Positions 15,806-24,854 of a DNA stretch of 64,000 nucleotides are shown in pieces (within the stretch, counting starts at the first letter, position 1; every line of letters starts with the position of its first letter). A model generated the notes under the pieces. That model worked only from the letters and a program-made list of their open reading frames with translations. It made no database searches and was not told where the DNA came from. Both the position numbers and the translations under genes were made by a program. Origin of the DNA: JASJBU01 sp963797085 (GTDB taxonomy: Bacteria > Pseudomonadota > Gammaproteobacteria > Chromatiales > Chromatiaceae); the NCBI GenBank assembly GCA_963797085.1, contig CAWCOA010000011.1, forward strand, positions 186,001 to 250,000, in the 5' to 3' direction.

Positions 15806-18193
15806 TTATCGTTCCTTCTGATACAGGGTCTTCTGAAATCCGACAAAAGCCTCCCGCACGCCCGTGACACTCCCAAGCTGTGAAGCGGCATCACTCACGG
15901 TGTGATATTTCAGCTCCAGCAGATCGGGCAGCTTGGCGCTGTCCAGCTCGCCGACCCCTTCCTTGACGTACTGCAGCAGCACGAAATCCAGGAATGCCTG
16001 CAATTTGTCATCATAGTCCGAGAAGATCCGCGCCCTTCTCAGCGCCACACGCTCCTGCCGCGTGATGGGGTCCAGGGCGAATGCGATATACCCCAGCACA
16101 TCATAGAGGTCGCTGTTTTCGGCATTGATCATGCGCCTGATCTCGGTCAGCTGCGCATCCCCATAGCCCTTTTCAGACAGGCTTTCGAGCAACGCCCGAC
16201 GTGTTTCGGGATGACTCCAGAGCGCGCGCAGTTCGTCTTCGTCCTTGAACAACCCGGGCAGTTCGCCAAACAGCCGCTCGATGAACTCCGCCGCTGACAT
16301 CGGCCTGCCGTCCGGACTCCAGTAAGTTGTCGCCATCATGTGCTGAATGGTGCGCTCCTTGCCATCCGCCAGCTTGATCCTGGTCCTGGTTTTCTTCTTG
16401 CAGATGCACGGCCGTTCCCCACACACTTCACAGGGCTCCGGCGGGGGCTTATCGCAGATACATGGAGAATGACCACAAACAAAACAAGGCGCCTGGGGCT
16501 CGCTGATGCAGATACAGGGATGCTTCCCGCAACGTTCACAGGATACCGGCTCAACCGGCGCCCCGTCCCATTCCGGGTCGCTGAAGTGCTCGTAGGCCTT
16601 CACGAAATCGTAAATGGTGAAATAGTCCTTGCCCTCGAACAGCCGGGTGCCGCGCCCGACGATCTGCTTGAATTCGATCATCGAATTCACCGGCCGCAGC
16701 AGCACGATATTGCGCACGTTGCGCGCATCCACGCCGGTCGAAAGCTTCTGGGAGGTGGTGAGAATGGTCGGGATGGTCTTTTCATTGTCCTGGAAGGTGC
16801 GCAGGAACTGCTCGCCGATCTCCCCGTCGTTGGCCGTCACCCGCACACAGTAGTTCGGATCGCCGCCGCTCTTCAGCTGGTTGATCAGGTCGCGCACCGC
16901 AAGGGCATGTTCCTGGGTGGCGCAGAACACCAGCGTCTTCTGCCGCTGGTCGATGCTCTCCATGAACAGCTTCACCCGGTACTTCTCCCGCGCCCTGATC
17001 TCGATCACCCGGTTGAAGTCGTCTTCGGTGTAGCGCCTGCCCTCCTCGATCTCGCCCTCGATGATTTGATCGTCCGAGGTGTAGACATAATCATCCAGGG
17101 TGGTGGCGATCTGCTTCACCTTGAAGGGGGTGAGAAAACCGTCATTGATCCCCTCTTTCAAGGAATAGCTATACACCGGCTCGCCAAAGTAGGCGTAGGT
17201 ATCGACGTTGCCCTTGCGCTTTGGCGTGGCGGTCAGGCCAAGCTGCACCGCCGGCGAGAAATACTCCAGGATGCCGCGCCAGTTGCTCTCATCGTTCGCC
17301 CCGCCCCGGTGACACTCGTCGATGACGATGAAATCGAAGAAGTCCGGCGGATACTCGCCAAAACTCGGCGCGGGGTTGCCGGCCGCATCCTGCCCGGTCA
17401 TGAAGGTCTGAAAGATGGTAAAAAAGATGCTGCCGTTCTTCGGCACCCGGCCCTTCTTGCGGATGCTGGCCGGGTCGATCCGCAGCAGCGCGTCCTCGGG
17501 AAAGGCCGAGAATGAATTGTAGGCCTGATCGGCCAGAATATTGCGGTCCGCCAGAAACAGGATGCGCGGGCGGCGGGCCGGTTCCCGGCTCAGGTTCCAA
17601 CGGCTGTGAAACAGCTTCCAGGCCAACTGGAAGGCAATGAAGGTCTTGCCGGTGCCGGTCGCCAGGGTCAGCAGGATGCGCTCCTGTCCCGCGGCGATCG
17701 CCTCCAGCGCCTTGTTGATCGCGTTGTGCTGATAATAACGGGCCTGCCACTGGCCGCCCTTGTCCTCGAACGGCACCGCGCCGAAGCGATCCCGCCAGAC
17801 ATTCTGTTCCGCGAAGGTCGCCTTCCACAGCTCATCCGGGCTGGGATAGCGCTCGACGTAGCCTTCCGCCCCGGTCTGCATGTCGATCTGGTAGATGCCG
17901 ACGCCGTTGGTGGAATAGGTAAAACGGGTCTGCAGCTTTTCGGCGTATCGCTTGGCCTGCCCCACCCCTTCGGTATCGGGCAGATCGCGCCGCTTGGCCT
18001 CGATCACCGCCAGCTTCTGGCCGCGATAGAACAGCACATAATCGGCAATGTCCTGTTTCGAGCGCCGCCCCGCGCCCTGCAGGCGGCCAAGGGTGATGAC
18101 CTCGCGCCGCACCCGGCTGCCGTCCACCACGCCCCAGCCCGCCGCTTTCAGGGCGGGATCGATCAGTTCGGCACGGGTTTCAGCTTCATTCAT
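15806..18193 (-). CDS. hsdR: Type I restriction enzyme R subunit (EcoEI-like)
   Basis: 795 residues, intact. HsdR is the ATP-dependent translocase and nuclease of type I restriction complexes and acts only with HsdM and HsdS. The N-terminal nuclease shows D51 and the E65-x-K67 pair in ADYVLFYRGQKLAVIEAKRR. The helicase follows: TLATGTGKTFIAFQ (Walker A), IDECHRGG (motif II), LGLTATPKRKG (motif III) and QIVGRGTRLFEGKDYF (motif VI). The C-terminus matches the EcoEI R type. Between helicase and C-terminal domain (about residues 551-600) are three near-identical cysteine clusters of the form CxxCGxxPCIC, perhaps zinc-binding. The cognate hsdS is broken and hsdM reads frameshifted, so the enzyme is probably without a partner. 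Confidence 0.95.
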   Translation of the reverse strand: MNEAETRAELIDPALKAAGWGVVDGSRVRREVITLGRLQGAGRRSKQDIADYVLFYRGQKLAVIEAKRRDLPDTEGVGQAKRYAEKLQTRFTYSTNGVGIYQIDMQTGAEGYVERYPSPDELWKATFAEQNVWRDRFGAVPFEDKGGQWQARYYQHNAINKALEAIAAGQERILLTLATGTGKTFIAFQLAWKLFHSRWNLSREPARRPRILFLADRNILADQAYNSFSAFPEDALLRIDPASIRKKGRVPKNGSIFFTIFQTFMTGQDAAGNPAPSFGEYPPDFFDFIVIDECHRGGANDESNWRGILEYFSPAVQLGLTATPKRKGNVDTYAYFGEPVYSYSLKEGINDGFLTPFKVKQIATTLDDYVYTSDDQIIEGEIEEGRRYTEDDFNRVIEIRAREKYRVKLFMESIDQRQKTLVFCATQEHALAVRDLINQLKSGGDPNYCVRVTANDGEIGEQFLRTFQDNEKTIPTILTTSQKLSTGVDARNVRNIVLLRPVNSMIEFKQIVGRGTRLFEGKDYFTIYDFVKAYEHFSDPEWDGAPVEPVSCERCGKHPCICISEPQAPCFVCGHSPCICDKPPPEPCEVCGERPCICKKKTRTRIKLADGKERTIQHMMATTYWSPDGRPMSAAEFIERLFGELPGLFKDEDELRALWSHPETRRALLESLSEKGYGDAQLTEIRRMINAENSDLYDVLGYIAFALDPITRQERVALRRARIFSDYDDKLQAFLDFVLLQYVKEGVGELDSAKLPDLLELKYHTVSDAASQLGSVTGVREAFVGFQKTLYQKER

Positions 18194-18320
18194 CCCATTA
18201 ACTCCGCCTCAATCAAAACCCGATCAAGAAATCCAACAATAGAAAATCTTCCATATCTTTTCCTGATTACCCCTCAGACTCAGCCATCGTTCAGTCGATT
18301 CTGGCCTTCTAAAGACAATT

Positions 18321-18420
18321 GACGCACAGAGAACACAGAGGACACAAAGAAAATGAGAGGCTGTAAGGTGGTCCAAGGGTTTTTTTGAAGTCTCTGTGCA
18401 CTCTGTGATCTCTGTGGTGA
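18321..18420. repeat. CACAGAG inverted-repeat element, copy 1
   Basis: About 100 bases lying between the hsdS remnant and hsdR. The left end GACGCACAGAGAACACAGAG (18321-18340) is roughly the reverse complement of the right end TCTCTGTGCACTCTGTGATC followed by TCTGTGGTGA (18391-18420). The same ends occur at 49083-49212 and 57878-58022, with unrelated interiors. No reading frame is seen inside. It is a small dispersed palindromic unit of unknown mobility. The rest of 18194-18641 holds nothing recognisable. Confidence 0.75.
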
Positions 18421-18641
18421 TATAAATTTTCAACCATTTACTGCGATTTATCGCTCTCCACAATAGCTGAGTATTGAGGGTAATCAGGTATCATATTGAT
18501 TTTTCTTCATATTTATCCCTCCTTCAACCTATCCCAGCAATATCGATCAAAACTGGATCAAGAAATCTCGTAACTCCAACCAGGGCAACTCAGAGTGCAT
18601 GGCCCGCAGGTCGTCTATCAAGTCGATGTCACGACTAGCGT

Positions 18642-19896
18642 TCATGCAATGGCCTCTTCCTTGATGGCGATTTCAGGTTCCGCCGTCAGCTCCCCGGCGA
18701 AGGCTTTTTGCAGGAGGGATTGTTTGAGTTCGGCAAGAGCGGCAAGTTTTTGCTGGTAGATCGCTTCAAGTTGCTGGGTTTCTCTCGATAGCTTCATCAG
18801 ATATTCAACAACATAATTGCTCTTGGCTGTCGAAAGCATTGGCGATATCAGTCTGAGAGCCTTTGCTTATTACGATTGGCAGATGTTCAACAGTTGCACC
18901 GTCCAGAGAGGTACAATTGTTCAATAATTGCGAAGACCTAAACGCATAGCAAGACGAAAAGCGAATTGGTGAGTATTTTCTCTCGCAAGAGCATAATATT
19001 GCCGTCCTTGTAATACGAACTTATCACCTATCCCTAACGACATAGCGCAACACCAGATTGTTCCTCGTGCCGACTATCAGAATATCGCCCATCTTGTGGC
19101 ATTTCATATTTTGATGCAGTATTCGCGTGTATTTCTCTTCGGAGATATATGCATTACTGACTGTTGACTCCATACTTGCCAGTCTGACAATCTCCTTGCC
19201 GCCATAGAATGGCATCCCCTCATGAGGTCCATTCTTGTTTCAAGAATGCGTTTAGCTCGATCCGATGTCAAGCACATTCCCTAACCGCCTCTCAACCCAC
19301 CCTTCACCCATCTGGTTGAAAACTGAATTCAGATAGCTTTCAAACAGCTCGCGGGCATTGGCGAGGTTCTTTTCGGCATTGGCAACCGCCTGCCCGATCC
19401 CCTCAAACGCTTCATCGAGAATGGCAACAATGCGCTTTTGTTCGGGGAGAGGCGGAAGCAGGATATCGTAATCGAGCAAGACATCTTTCGTTCAGTGCAC
19501 ATGTTTAGACCATGCCCTTTGCATGAGACTTCGTTGAGCTTTCAGACGCTATAGAAGTCGAGTTAGTAAACAAACTTGGAAGCCTGAGCATCCTACCAAA
19601 TCATCACCAATTCGTTGATTGACGCAAAATATGACGTCCGATTGCCAGAAACGCATGCGCTCTTCCAGGTATAACTTCACCATTTGATGAGATCGCTCAT
19701 TACGACCGATCAATTATCGTCGACTTTGCGTAAATAGCTTTAAGTAGCTTATCGTAAAGCATTTGTATATACTCGTGATACGTTCGCTGTCCAGTTATTA
19801 CCCGGATAACTATCATAGCTCTGATCACTGCTGCTTCTTAGAATAGGGTCTTAAAGCCGATAGCCATGTGACAAAACATCACTTAGTCGCTTTCAT
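18642..19896 (-). pseudogene. hsdS: Broken type I restriction specificity subunit
   Basis: The expected start, ATG at 19896 with GGGAGGGG ahead of it, lies 14 bp past the hsdM stop, but its frame ends after five codons. Later pieces are clear. The central conserved region is 19479-19252 (PPLPEQKRIVAILDEAFEGI and NARELFESYLNSVFNQMGEG). A target-recognition-domain fragment lies at 19215-19024 (KMGDILIVGTRNNLVLRYVV). The C-terminal repeat is at 18839-18642 (QQLEAIYQQKLAALAELKQSL, LLQKAFAGEL). They lie in different frames, and the first recognition domain (19490-19890) is unrecognisable. Total span (about 418 codons) fits a normal HsdS, so it decayed in place instead of being deleted. Confidence 0.8.
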
Positions 19897-19910
19897 CTCC
19901 CACCCCTCCC

Positions 19911-21370
19911 TCACAGCATCCCCCGGATGCCTTCAAGAATCTCGGCGCTCTGCGCATCGAGGGCGACCATCTCGGCAATGATCTCTTCCGGCTCCCGCAG
20001 CGGCGCTGCTTCCGGTGCGTTCGGGTTCTTCACCGACAGATCAAACGTCACCGGATCAATATCCGCCACATCCACCGACCAGGATTTCTCTGAATCGGCA
20101 AAGCTCGCCTGCAGCTCCACAAACTCTTTCAGATCATCGTCATTAAGGGATTGGTCTTGCCCATGTTGCGGCCCGGATCGAGCTGGTAGTACCAGACCTT
20201 GCGGGTCGGCGCGCCTTTCTCGAAGAACAGCACCACGGTTTTCACCCCGGCCCCGAGGAACGTGCCCTGCGGGCAATCCAGCACCGTGTGCAGGTTGCAG
20301 CTCTCCAGCAGTTCCTGGCGCAGGGCCTTGGAGGCATTGTCGGAGTTCGAGAGGAAGGTGTTCTTGATCACGACCGCGCCCCTGCCCCCGGCTTTCAGGT
20401 ACTTGATGAAGTGCTGCAGGAACAGGAAGGCCGTCTCGCCGGTCTTGATCGGGAAGTTCTGCTGCACCTCCTTGCGCTCTTTGCCGCCGAAGGGCGGATT
20501 GGCCAGGATCACGTCGAAGCGGTCCTTGTCCTGAATGTCGGCAAGGTTCTCCGCCAGGGTGTTGGTGTGGATGATATTCGGTGCTTCGATGCCATGCAGG
20601 ATCATGTTCATGATCGCGATCACGTAGGCCAGGCTCTTCTTCTCCTTGCCGTAGAAGGTCCGGGTCTGCAGGGTTTGCAGCTGGCTGGTAGTCAACTCGG
20701 CTGTTTTCCCATGGCGCAGATAATCGTGGGCCTCGCACAGGAAGCCGGCGGAACCCACCGCGCCGTCATAGATGCGCTCACCGATCTTGGGCTTGACCAC
20801 CTGGACCATGGCGCGGATCAGCGGGCGCGGGGTGTAATACTCCCCGCCATTGCGCCCCGCGTTGCCCATGTTCTTGATCTTGGCTTCGTAGAGGTGGGAG
20901 AGCTCGTGCTTTTCCTTCTGGGAGCGGAAGCGCAGCCCGTCCATCAACTCCAGGGCATCGCGCAGGGAATAGCCGCTCTGGAACTTGTTTTTGATCTCGC
21001 CGAAGATCTCGCCGATCTTGTATTCGATGGTGTCGGGGCTGGTGGCGCGTTGCTTGAAGCCCTGCAGGTAGGGAAACAGCTCGCGGTTCACATAGTCGAT
21101 CAGGTCATCGCCGGTCAGGGCATTGTCATGGTCGAATGAGCCGTCGGCCTTCTTCGGCGCGGCCCAGCTTGACCAGCGGTGCTTTTCGTCGATGATGAAT
21201 TCGTAGGGCTTGCCGACCAGCTCGGCCTCCATGGCCCTTTCCTGCTCCAGATCATCCAGATATTTGAGAAACAGCATCCAGGAGGTTTGCTCGGTGTAGT
21301 CCAGCTCCGTGGTGCAGCCTGCCTCTTTCCAGAGGACGTCATCAATATTTTTGAAGGTTTGTTCGAACAT
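19911..21370 (-). pseudogene. hsdM: Type I restriction modification (M) subunit, one frameshift
   Basis: Codons from the ATG at 21370 read as HsdM through GRNMGKTNPL. They then run into a stop at 20129, while the true continuation NDDDLKEFVELQASFADSEK to EGIRGML lies in the next frame and ends at 19911. Restoring one missing base near 20145 gives 486 residues, a normal size. The N-terminal helical domain (DDVLWKEAGCTTELDYTEQ), the AdoMet region (DGAVGSAGFLCEAHDYL) and the N6-adenine methylase motif NPPFGG are intact. HsdM methylates host adenines and supplies the core of the restriction complex. Loss of about 75 C-terminal residues would be damaging if the frameshift is real. With hsdS also broken, real decay is plausible. 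Confidence 0.85.
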
Positions 21371-21628
21371 TCCATTCCCTTTTTGACTTCATCAGGTTGA
21401 TTCGTATCGGCAACATCGTAAATCAATGCAGGGTGCCTACAAGATTATGCATCCCGCGAGAAGTGTTCTTTGGGTAATGCGCACCATACTGATGCAACGA
21501 ACCCTGGTGCGCCTCGCAAGCTCAGCAGCACCCTACCTCTAATAACTTTCTTTGGAACATGATCACGGAGTGTAGCGCTATTTTACAGAGCACCCAGCAC
21601 TCTTTCCGCCAGTCTGGCTGTCATCATT

Positions 21629-22828
21629 TCACACACTCTCCCTGATGCCCAAGCTCCCCAAATGCCTTTCAATGCGCTCGACGATTTCTCCGGGCAGCGG
21701 GTAGTTCAATCTATTTTCCCGCCATTTCTGCAATGTCATCTCGATGGTTTCCCGCACCGTCGACAAGACCAGGAACTTAGGCAGTCCGGCTTTATCGGCC
21801 AGTCTCTTGAAATGCTCCAGCATTATCGCCCCGAACCTTTTTTCGCCCGACAGATTGAGCGCCAGCCGGTCTTCCGGCAGATAGGGAACGGTCGAGACAA
21901 AATCATAGGCTGGAGCCAGTTCCGGGATGCGTCCGTCCGGATAGACGAGGGACCAGTTCTTGAGATGCATGTCGCCATTGCCGATCAGTAGGGTGAAGAC
22001 CAGCCGGCGGATGTAATCGACCAGCCCTCTCTCACCGGTCAACGTCCAGAGCATATTGGCGATGTTGGCGTAGCTGACCTTGGCATATTTGTCATCTGGA
22101 AAAAGGTTATAAACCTGCGCGAAATCTTCGATATGAATCCGCCGTTTCGCTTCCCGATCGAACCGCTTGACCGCCAATGCCGTGTTTCCCGATAAAACCC
22201 CAAGGTCAGGCAACCCGGCAATTTGCTCCAGAGGCGTCAGCCGCGTTTCGGGCACGGGAATTCCGATTTCACTGGCCAAATGCAGCATGGACCATTCGTT
22301 TTCCGGGATATGGGTAAAATTCTGCGCGGGGAGCTTGATGATCCAGTCCCCACCCACACCGCCGGCCGGGATGGTCAGACCGCCCGTCGATTCTGCCAGC
22401 GCGGAGAATTTCAATTGCACCCCCGCGAGAGAAAACTGGTAGGGCTGCTCAGCGGTTGCCGAGATATGGTCCGAATGTTCTGACTCGGGGGATTCGCCGT
22501 TCCATTCGAGCGGCTTGATCACCACGGCTCCCGGCAGGTCCTCACCCAACAGTTCAATCAGTTTGAATTCCCGGACAGGTTTGATCCCACCGCGCGCGGC
22601 CAGGTACTCACGCAAATGCCCCTCGGGCAGCAGATTCGAAAAAAAACCCGGCAGCCTGGTCTGCACTGGGCGTGTTTCAGGGATGATGTCACCGCCAGCG
22701 GTAAAAAATGACTGGCTCAGGGCCGGTCGCTGCGAATCATTGAGATAAGCCTCTTCAAAGGAGAAAAACGAACGGTCCCCCGTGAGCAGGGTCAGCTTGC
22801 CCACACTCGCGCGCCCTAGATCACACAT
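21629..22828 (-). CDS. hipA: HipA-family serine/threonine kinase toxin
   Basis: 399 residues. HipA toxins phosphorylate glutamyl-tRNA synthetase or other targets and induce growth arrest; HipB neutralises them. Seen here: the N-terminal beta region ending PGFFSNLLPEGHLREYLA, the ATP-loop motif SLAGVQLKFSAL (equivalent to SVAGAQEK of E. coli HipA), and GGDWIIKLPAQNF. They are followed by NEWSMLHLASEIGIPVPET, a kinase catalytic LLIGNGDMHLKNWSLVY (catalytic Asp in GNGDMH) and APAYDFVS (metal-binding Asp). The start overlaps the end of hipB by 13 bp, typical of coupled pairs. An upstream MTDILDV-like stub in another frame suggests the N-terminus may be slightly altered. Confidence 0.92.
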   Translation of the reverse strand: MCDLGRASVGKLTLLTGDRSFFSFEEAYLNDSQRPALSQSFFTAGGDIIPETRPVQTRLPGFFSNLLPEGHLREYLAARGGIKPVREFKLIELLGEDLPGAVVIKPLEWNGESPESEHSDHISATAEQPYQFSLAGVQLKFSALAESTGGLTIPAGGVGGDWIIKLPAQNFTHIPENEWSMLHLASEIGIPVPETRLTPLEQIAGLPDLGVLSGNTALAVKRFDREAKRRIHIEDFAQVYNLFPDDKYAKVSYANIANMLWTLTGERGLVDYIRRLVFTLLIGNGDMHLKNWSLVYPDGRIPELAPAYDFVSTVPYLPEDRLALNLSGEKRFGAIMLEHFKRLADKAGLPKFLVLSTVRETIEMTLQKWRENRLNYPLPGEIVERIERHLGSLGIRESV

Positions 22829-23118
22829 CCAGAATGTCCGTCATCCGCCATCCTCCTCATCGATTTGCCATTTCGGCTTTTGTGCCTCATCGCCGGAGAG
22901 GATGGCCCGGACGCAGGCAGCATGTCGCGCGGCACCAGGACCAGTTCCTGATCCAGCAGGCGCGCCAAATCCGTCACGGTGGACAAACGCGGGTCTGACT
23001 TGCCCTGCTCGATCTTGGAGATATGGCTCTGCGGCAATCCAAGCTTGCGCCCAAGCTCCGATTGCTTGAGCTTTTTATCCAGACGGGCACGTTTGAGCTG
23101 CTTGATGATCTCATGCAT
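22816..23118 (-). CDS. hipB: HipB-like XRE antitoxin/repressor
   Basis: 100 residues. A helix-turn-helix of the Cro/CI type covers residues 5-60: LKRARLDKKLKQSELGRKL, then GLPQSHISKIEQGKSDPRLS with the recognition helix SHISKIEQGK. HipB proteins bind operators as dimers and hold HipA inactive. The tail after residue 70 (SSPAMRHKSRNGKSMRRMAD) is basic and may contact HipA or be disordered. The gene is immediately preceded by a perfect 19-bp inverted repeat, the expected autorepression operator, and overlaps hipA by 13 bp. Confidence 0.92.
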   Translation of the reverse strand: MHEIIKQLKRARLDKKLKQSELGRKLGLPQSHISKIEQGKSDPRLSTVTDLARLLDQELVLVPRDMLPASGPSSPAMRHKSRNGKSMRRMADDGHSGCVI

Positions 23119-23119
23119 A

Positions 23120-23171
23120 AATATATGCTATTACATATTTTTGTCTAATAATATATGTAATAGCATATATT
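23120..23171 (-). promoter_or_regulatory. hipBA operator: perfect 19-bp inverted repeat
   Basis: AATATATGCTATTACATAT at 23120-23138 and its exact reverse complement at 23153-23171, with a 14-base AT-rich spacer. The first base of the left arm is two bases from the hipB start codon at 23118, so HipB bound here would cover promoter and ribosome site. Within each arm the ATGCTATTACAT core is itself a plausible half-site. Confidence 0.85.
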
Positions 23172-23186
23172 TGAATTCAACACATA

Positions 23187-23220
23187 AAAAAACCAATCAC
23201 TGGAATGTGATTGGTTTTTT
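23187..23220. terminator. Bidirectional terminator between tRNA-fMet and hipBA
   Basis: AAAAAACCAATCAC (23187-23200) pairs perfectly with GTGATTGGTTTTTT (23207-23220) around TGGAAT. It carries an A-run before and a T-run after, so it works on either strand. It ends the tRNA-fMet transcript and insulates hipBA from the nuo side. Confidence 0.88.
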
Positions 23221-23225
23221 GATGT

Positions 23226-23302
<77 letters not shown>

Positions 23303-23368
23303 TCAGAGGAGGCGCATACTACCTTTGTTAGAGAATCTTATCAAGTACTAATTCTTGCGGTGCCGGTA

Positions 23369-24825
23369 TTAACCGCCAATAGCCGCATGGCAGAGCGACA
23401 GCAACCCTGCCGGGAACAGGCCCAGATAGAGCATGGAGAGCCCGTTCAGGGAGAGCGCGACCCGGGTGTCGACCCCCATGCTCAACGGCGCATCATCCAC
23501 CGGCTTATCGAAATACATCAGCTTAATGATGCGGATATAGTAGAAGGCGCCGATGATGGAGAAAAAGACGCCAACCAGGGCGACCCAGGTGAGGTCCACC
23601 GAAACCACCGCATCCAGCACGAACAACTTGGCGAAGAATCCGACCGTAGGCGGCACGCCGGCCATGGAGAACATCAGCAGCAGCATCATGCCGGCGAACC
23701 AGGGACTACGCTGATTCAGGCCTTTGAAATCATCCAGATTCTCAGCCTCGAAGCCCCGACGGCTCAACGCGATAACGATACCAAAGCCGCCAGCTGACAT
23801 CAGAGCATAGACCAGGGTATAGAACATCGCTGCGGTATAGCCCTCTTTGGTGCCGGCCAGGATGCCGAGCAGGATAAAGCCGACATGAGAGATCGTCGAG
23901 TAAGCCAGCATGCGCTTAATATTGGTCTGGGCGATGGCGATCAGATTACCGATGGCCATGGAGAGCACCGCCAGTACGATCAGCATGCCTTGCCATCCGT
24001 CCCAGCCACCCTGACCGACCAAGGGTTGCATGCCGTCCACCAGCATGCGCATGGCCAGGGCAAAGGCGGCAATCTTCGGCGCACTGCCGAGGAACAGGGT
24101 GACTGCGGTCGGCGCGCCGTGATAGACATCCGGCACCCACATATGAAAGGGCACCGCGCCGAGCTTGAAGGAGAGGCCAATCACGATAAACACCAGCCCA
24201 AAGACCAGCACCACATTATCCAGACCGACGCGTTTCGATTGCTTTACCCAGTTCATCAAAGCGTATGGTTCCGGTCATGCCATAGACCATGGAGATACCA
24301 TAGAGCAGCATGCCCGATGCCAAGGCGCCCAGCACGAAATATTTCATGGCTGCCTCGGCACCGGTCTTTGAATCCCGATTGAAGGCTACCAGGGCGTACA
24401 TGGACAGGGCCAGAAGCTCCAGGCCAAGGTAGATGGTGAGGAAACTGTTGGCGGATACCATGATGATCATGCCCAGCACAGCAAACAGGCCCAGGGTATA
24501 GAACTCGCCCTTGAACAGATCCCGGTCCCGCAAGTAGTCCTTGGCATACAGGAAAGCCAGAAAGCTGACCACGAAGATGCCCACTTTCAGCACATCGCTC
24601 ATGGGATCGCGAATGTAACTGCCGTCGAACAGCAATCTGGGTTTCCGGCTGGCCGACTGCCACGGTGATCGCAACCGCCAGGATCAGGCCAATCTGGGTG
24701 ATGCCGTAGGTGACGATCCGCTGACTGTCCTTGAGAAAGAGATCGATCACCAGCACAACACAGGCCAGGGACAGGATATAAATCTCCGGAAGGACCGGAA
24801 TCAATTGGGTCGAATCAAATTGCAT
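23369..24825 (-). CDS. nuoN: NADH-quinone oxidoreductase subunit N (reads with two frameshifts)
   Basis: NuoN is one of the three antiporter-like, proton-pumping membrane subunits of complex I. The protein is split over three frames: MQFDSTQLIPVLPEIYILSL to ETQIA; FDGSYIRDPM to ELGKAIET; and VGLDNVV to the C-terminus at 23369. Removing one base near 24640 (GCTGTTC to GCGTTC) and one near 24240 (ACGCGTC to ACGGTC) joins them and gives 484 residues, the normal length. Transmembrane helices and conserved MKYFVLGALASGMLLYGIS, KLGAVPFHMWVPDVYHGAP and MLAYSTISHVGF are intact. Both shifts look like single extra bases, so sequence error is likely. It is last in the nuo operon. Confidence 0.9.
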
Positions 24826-24854
24826 TGAACTCTACCGGTTAGGCATTCGCCTGA

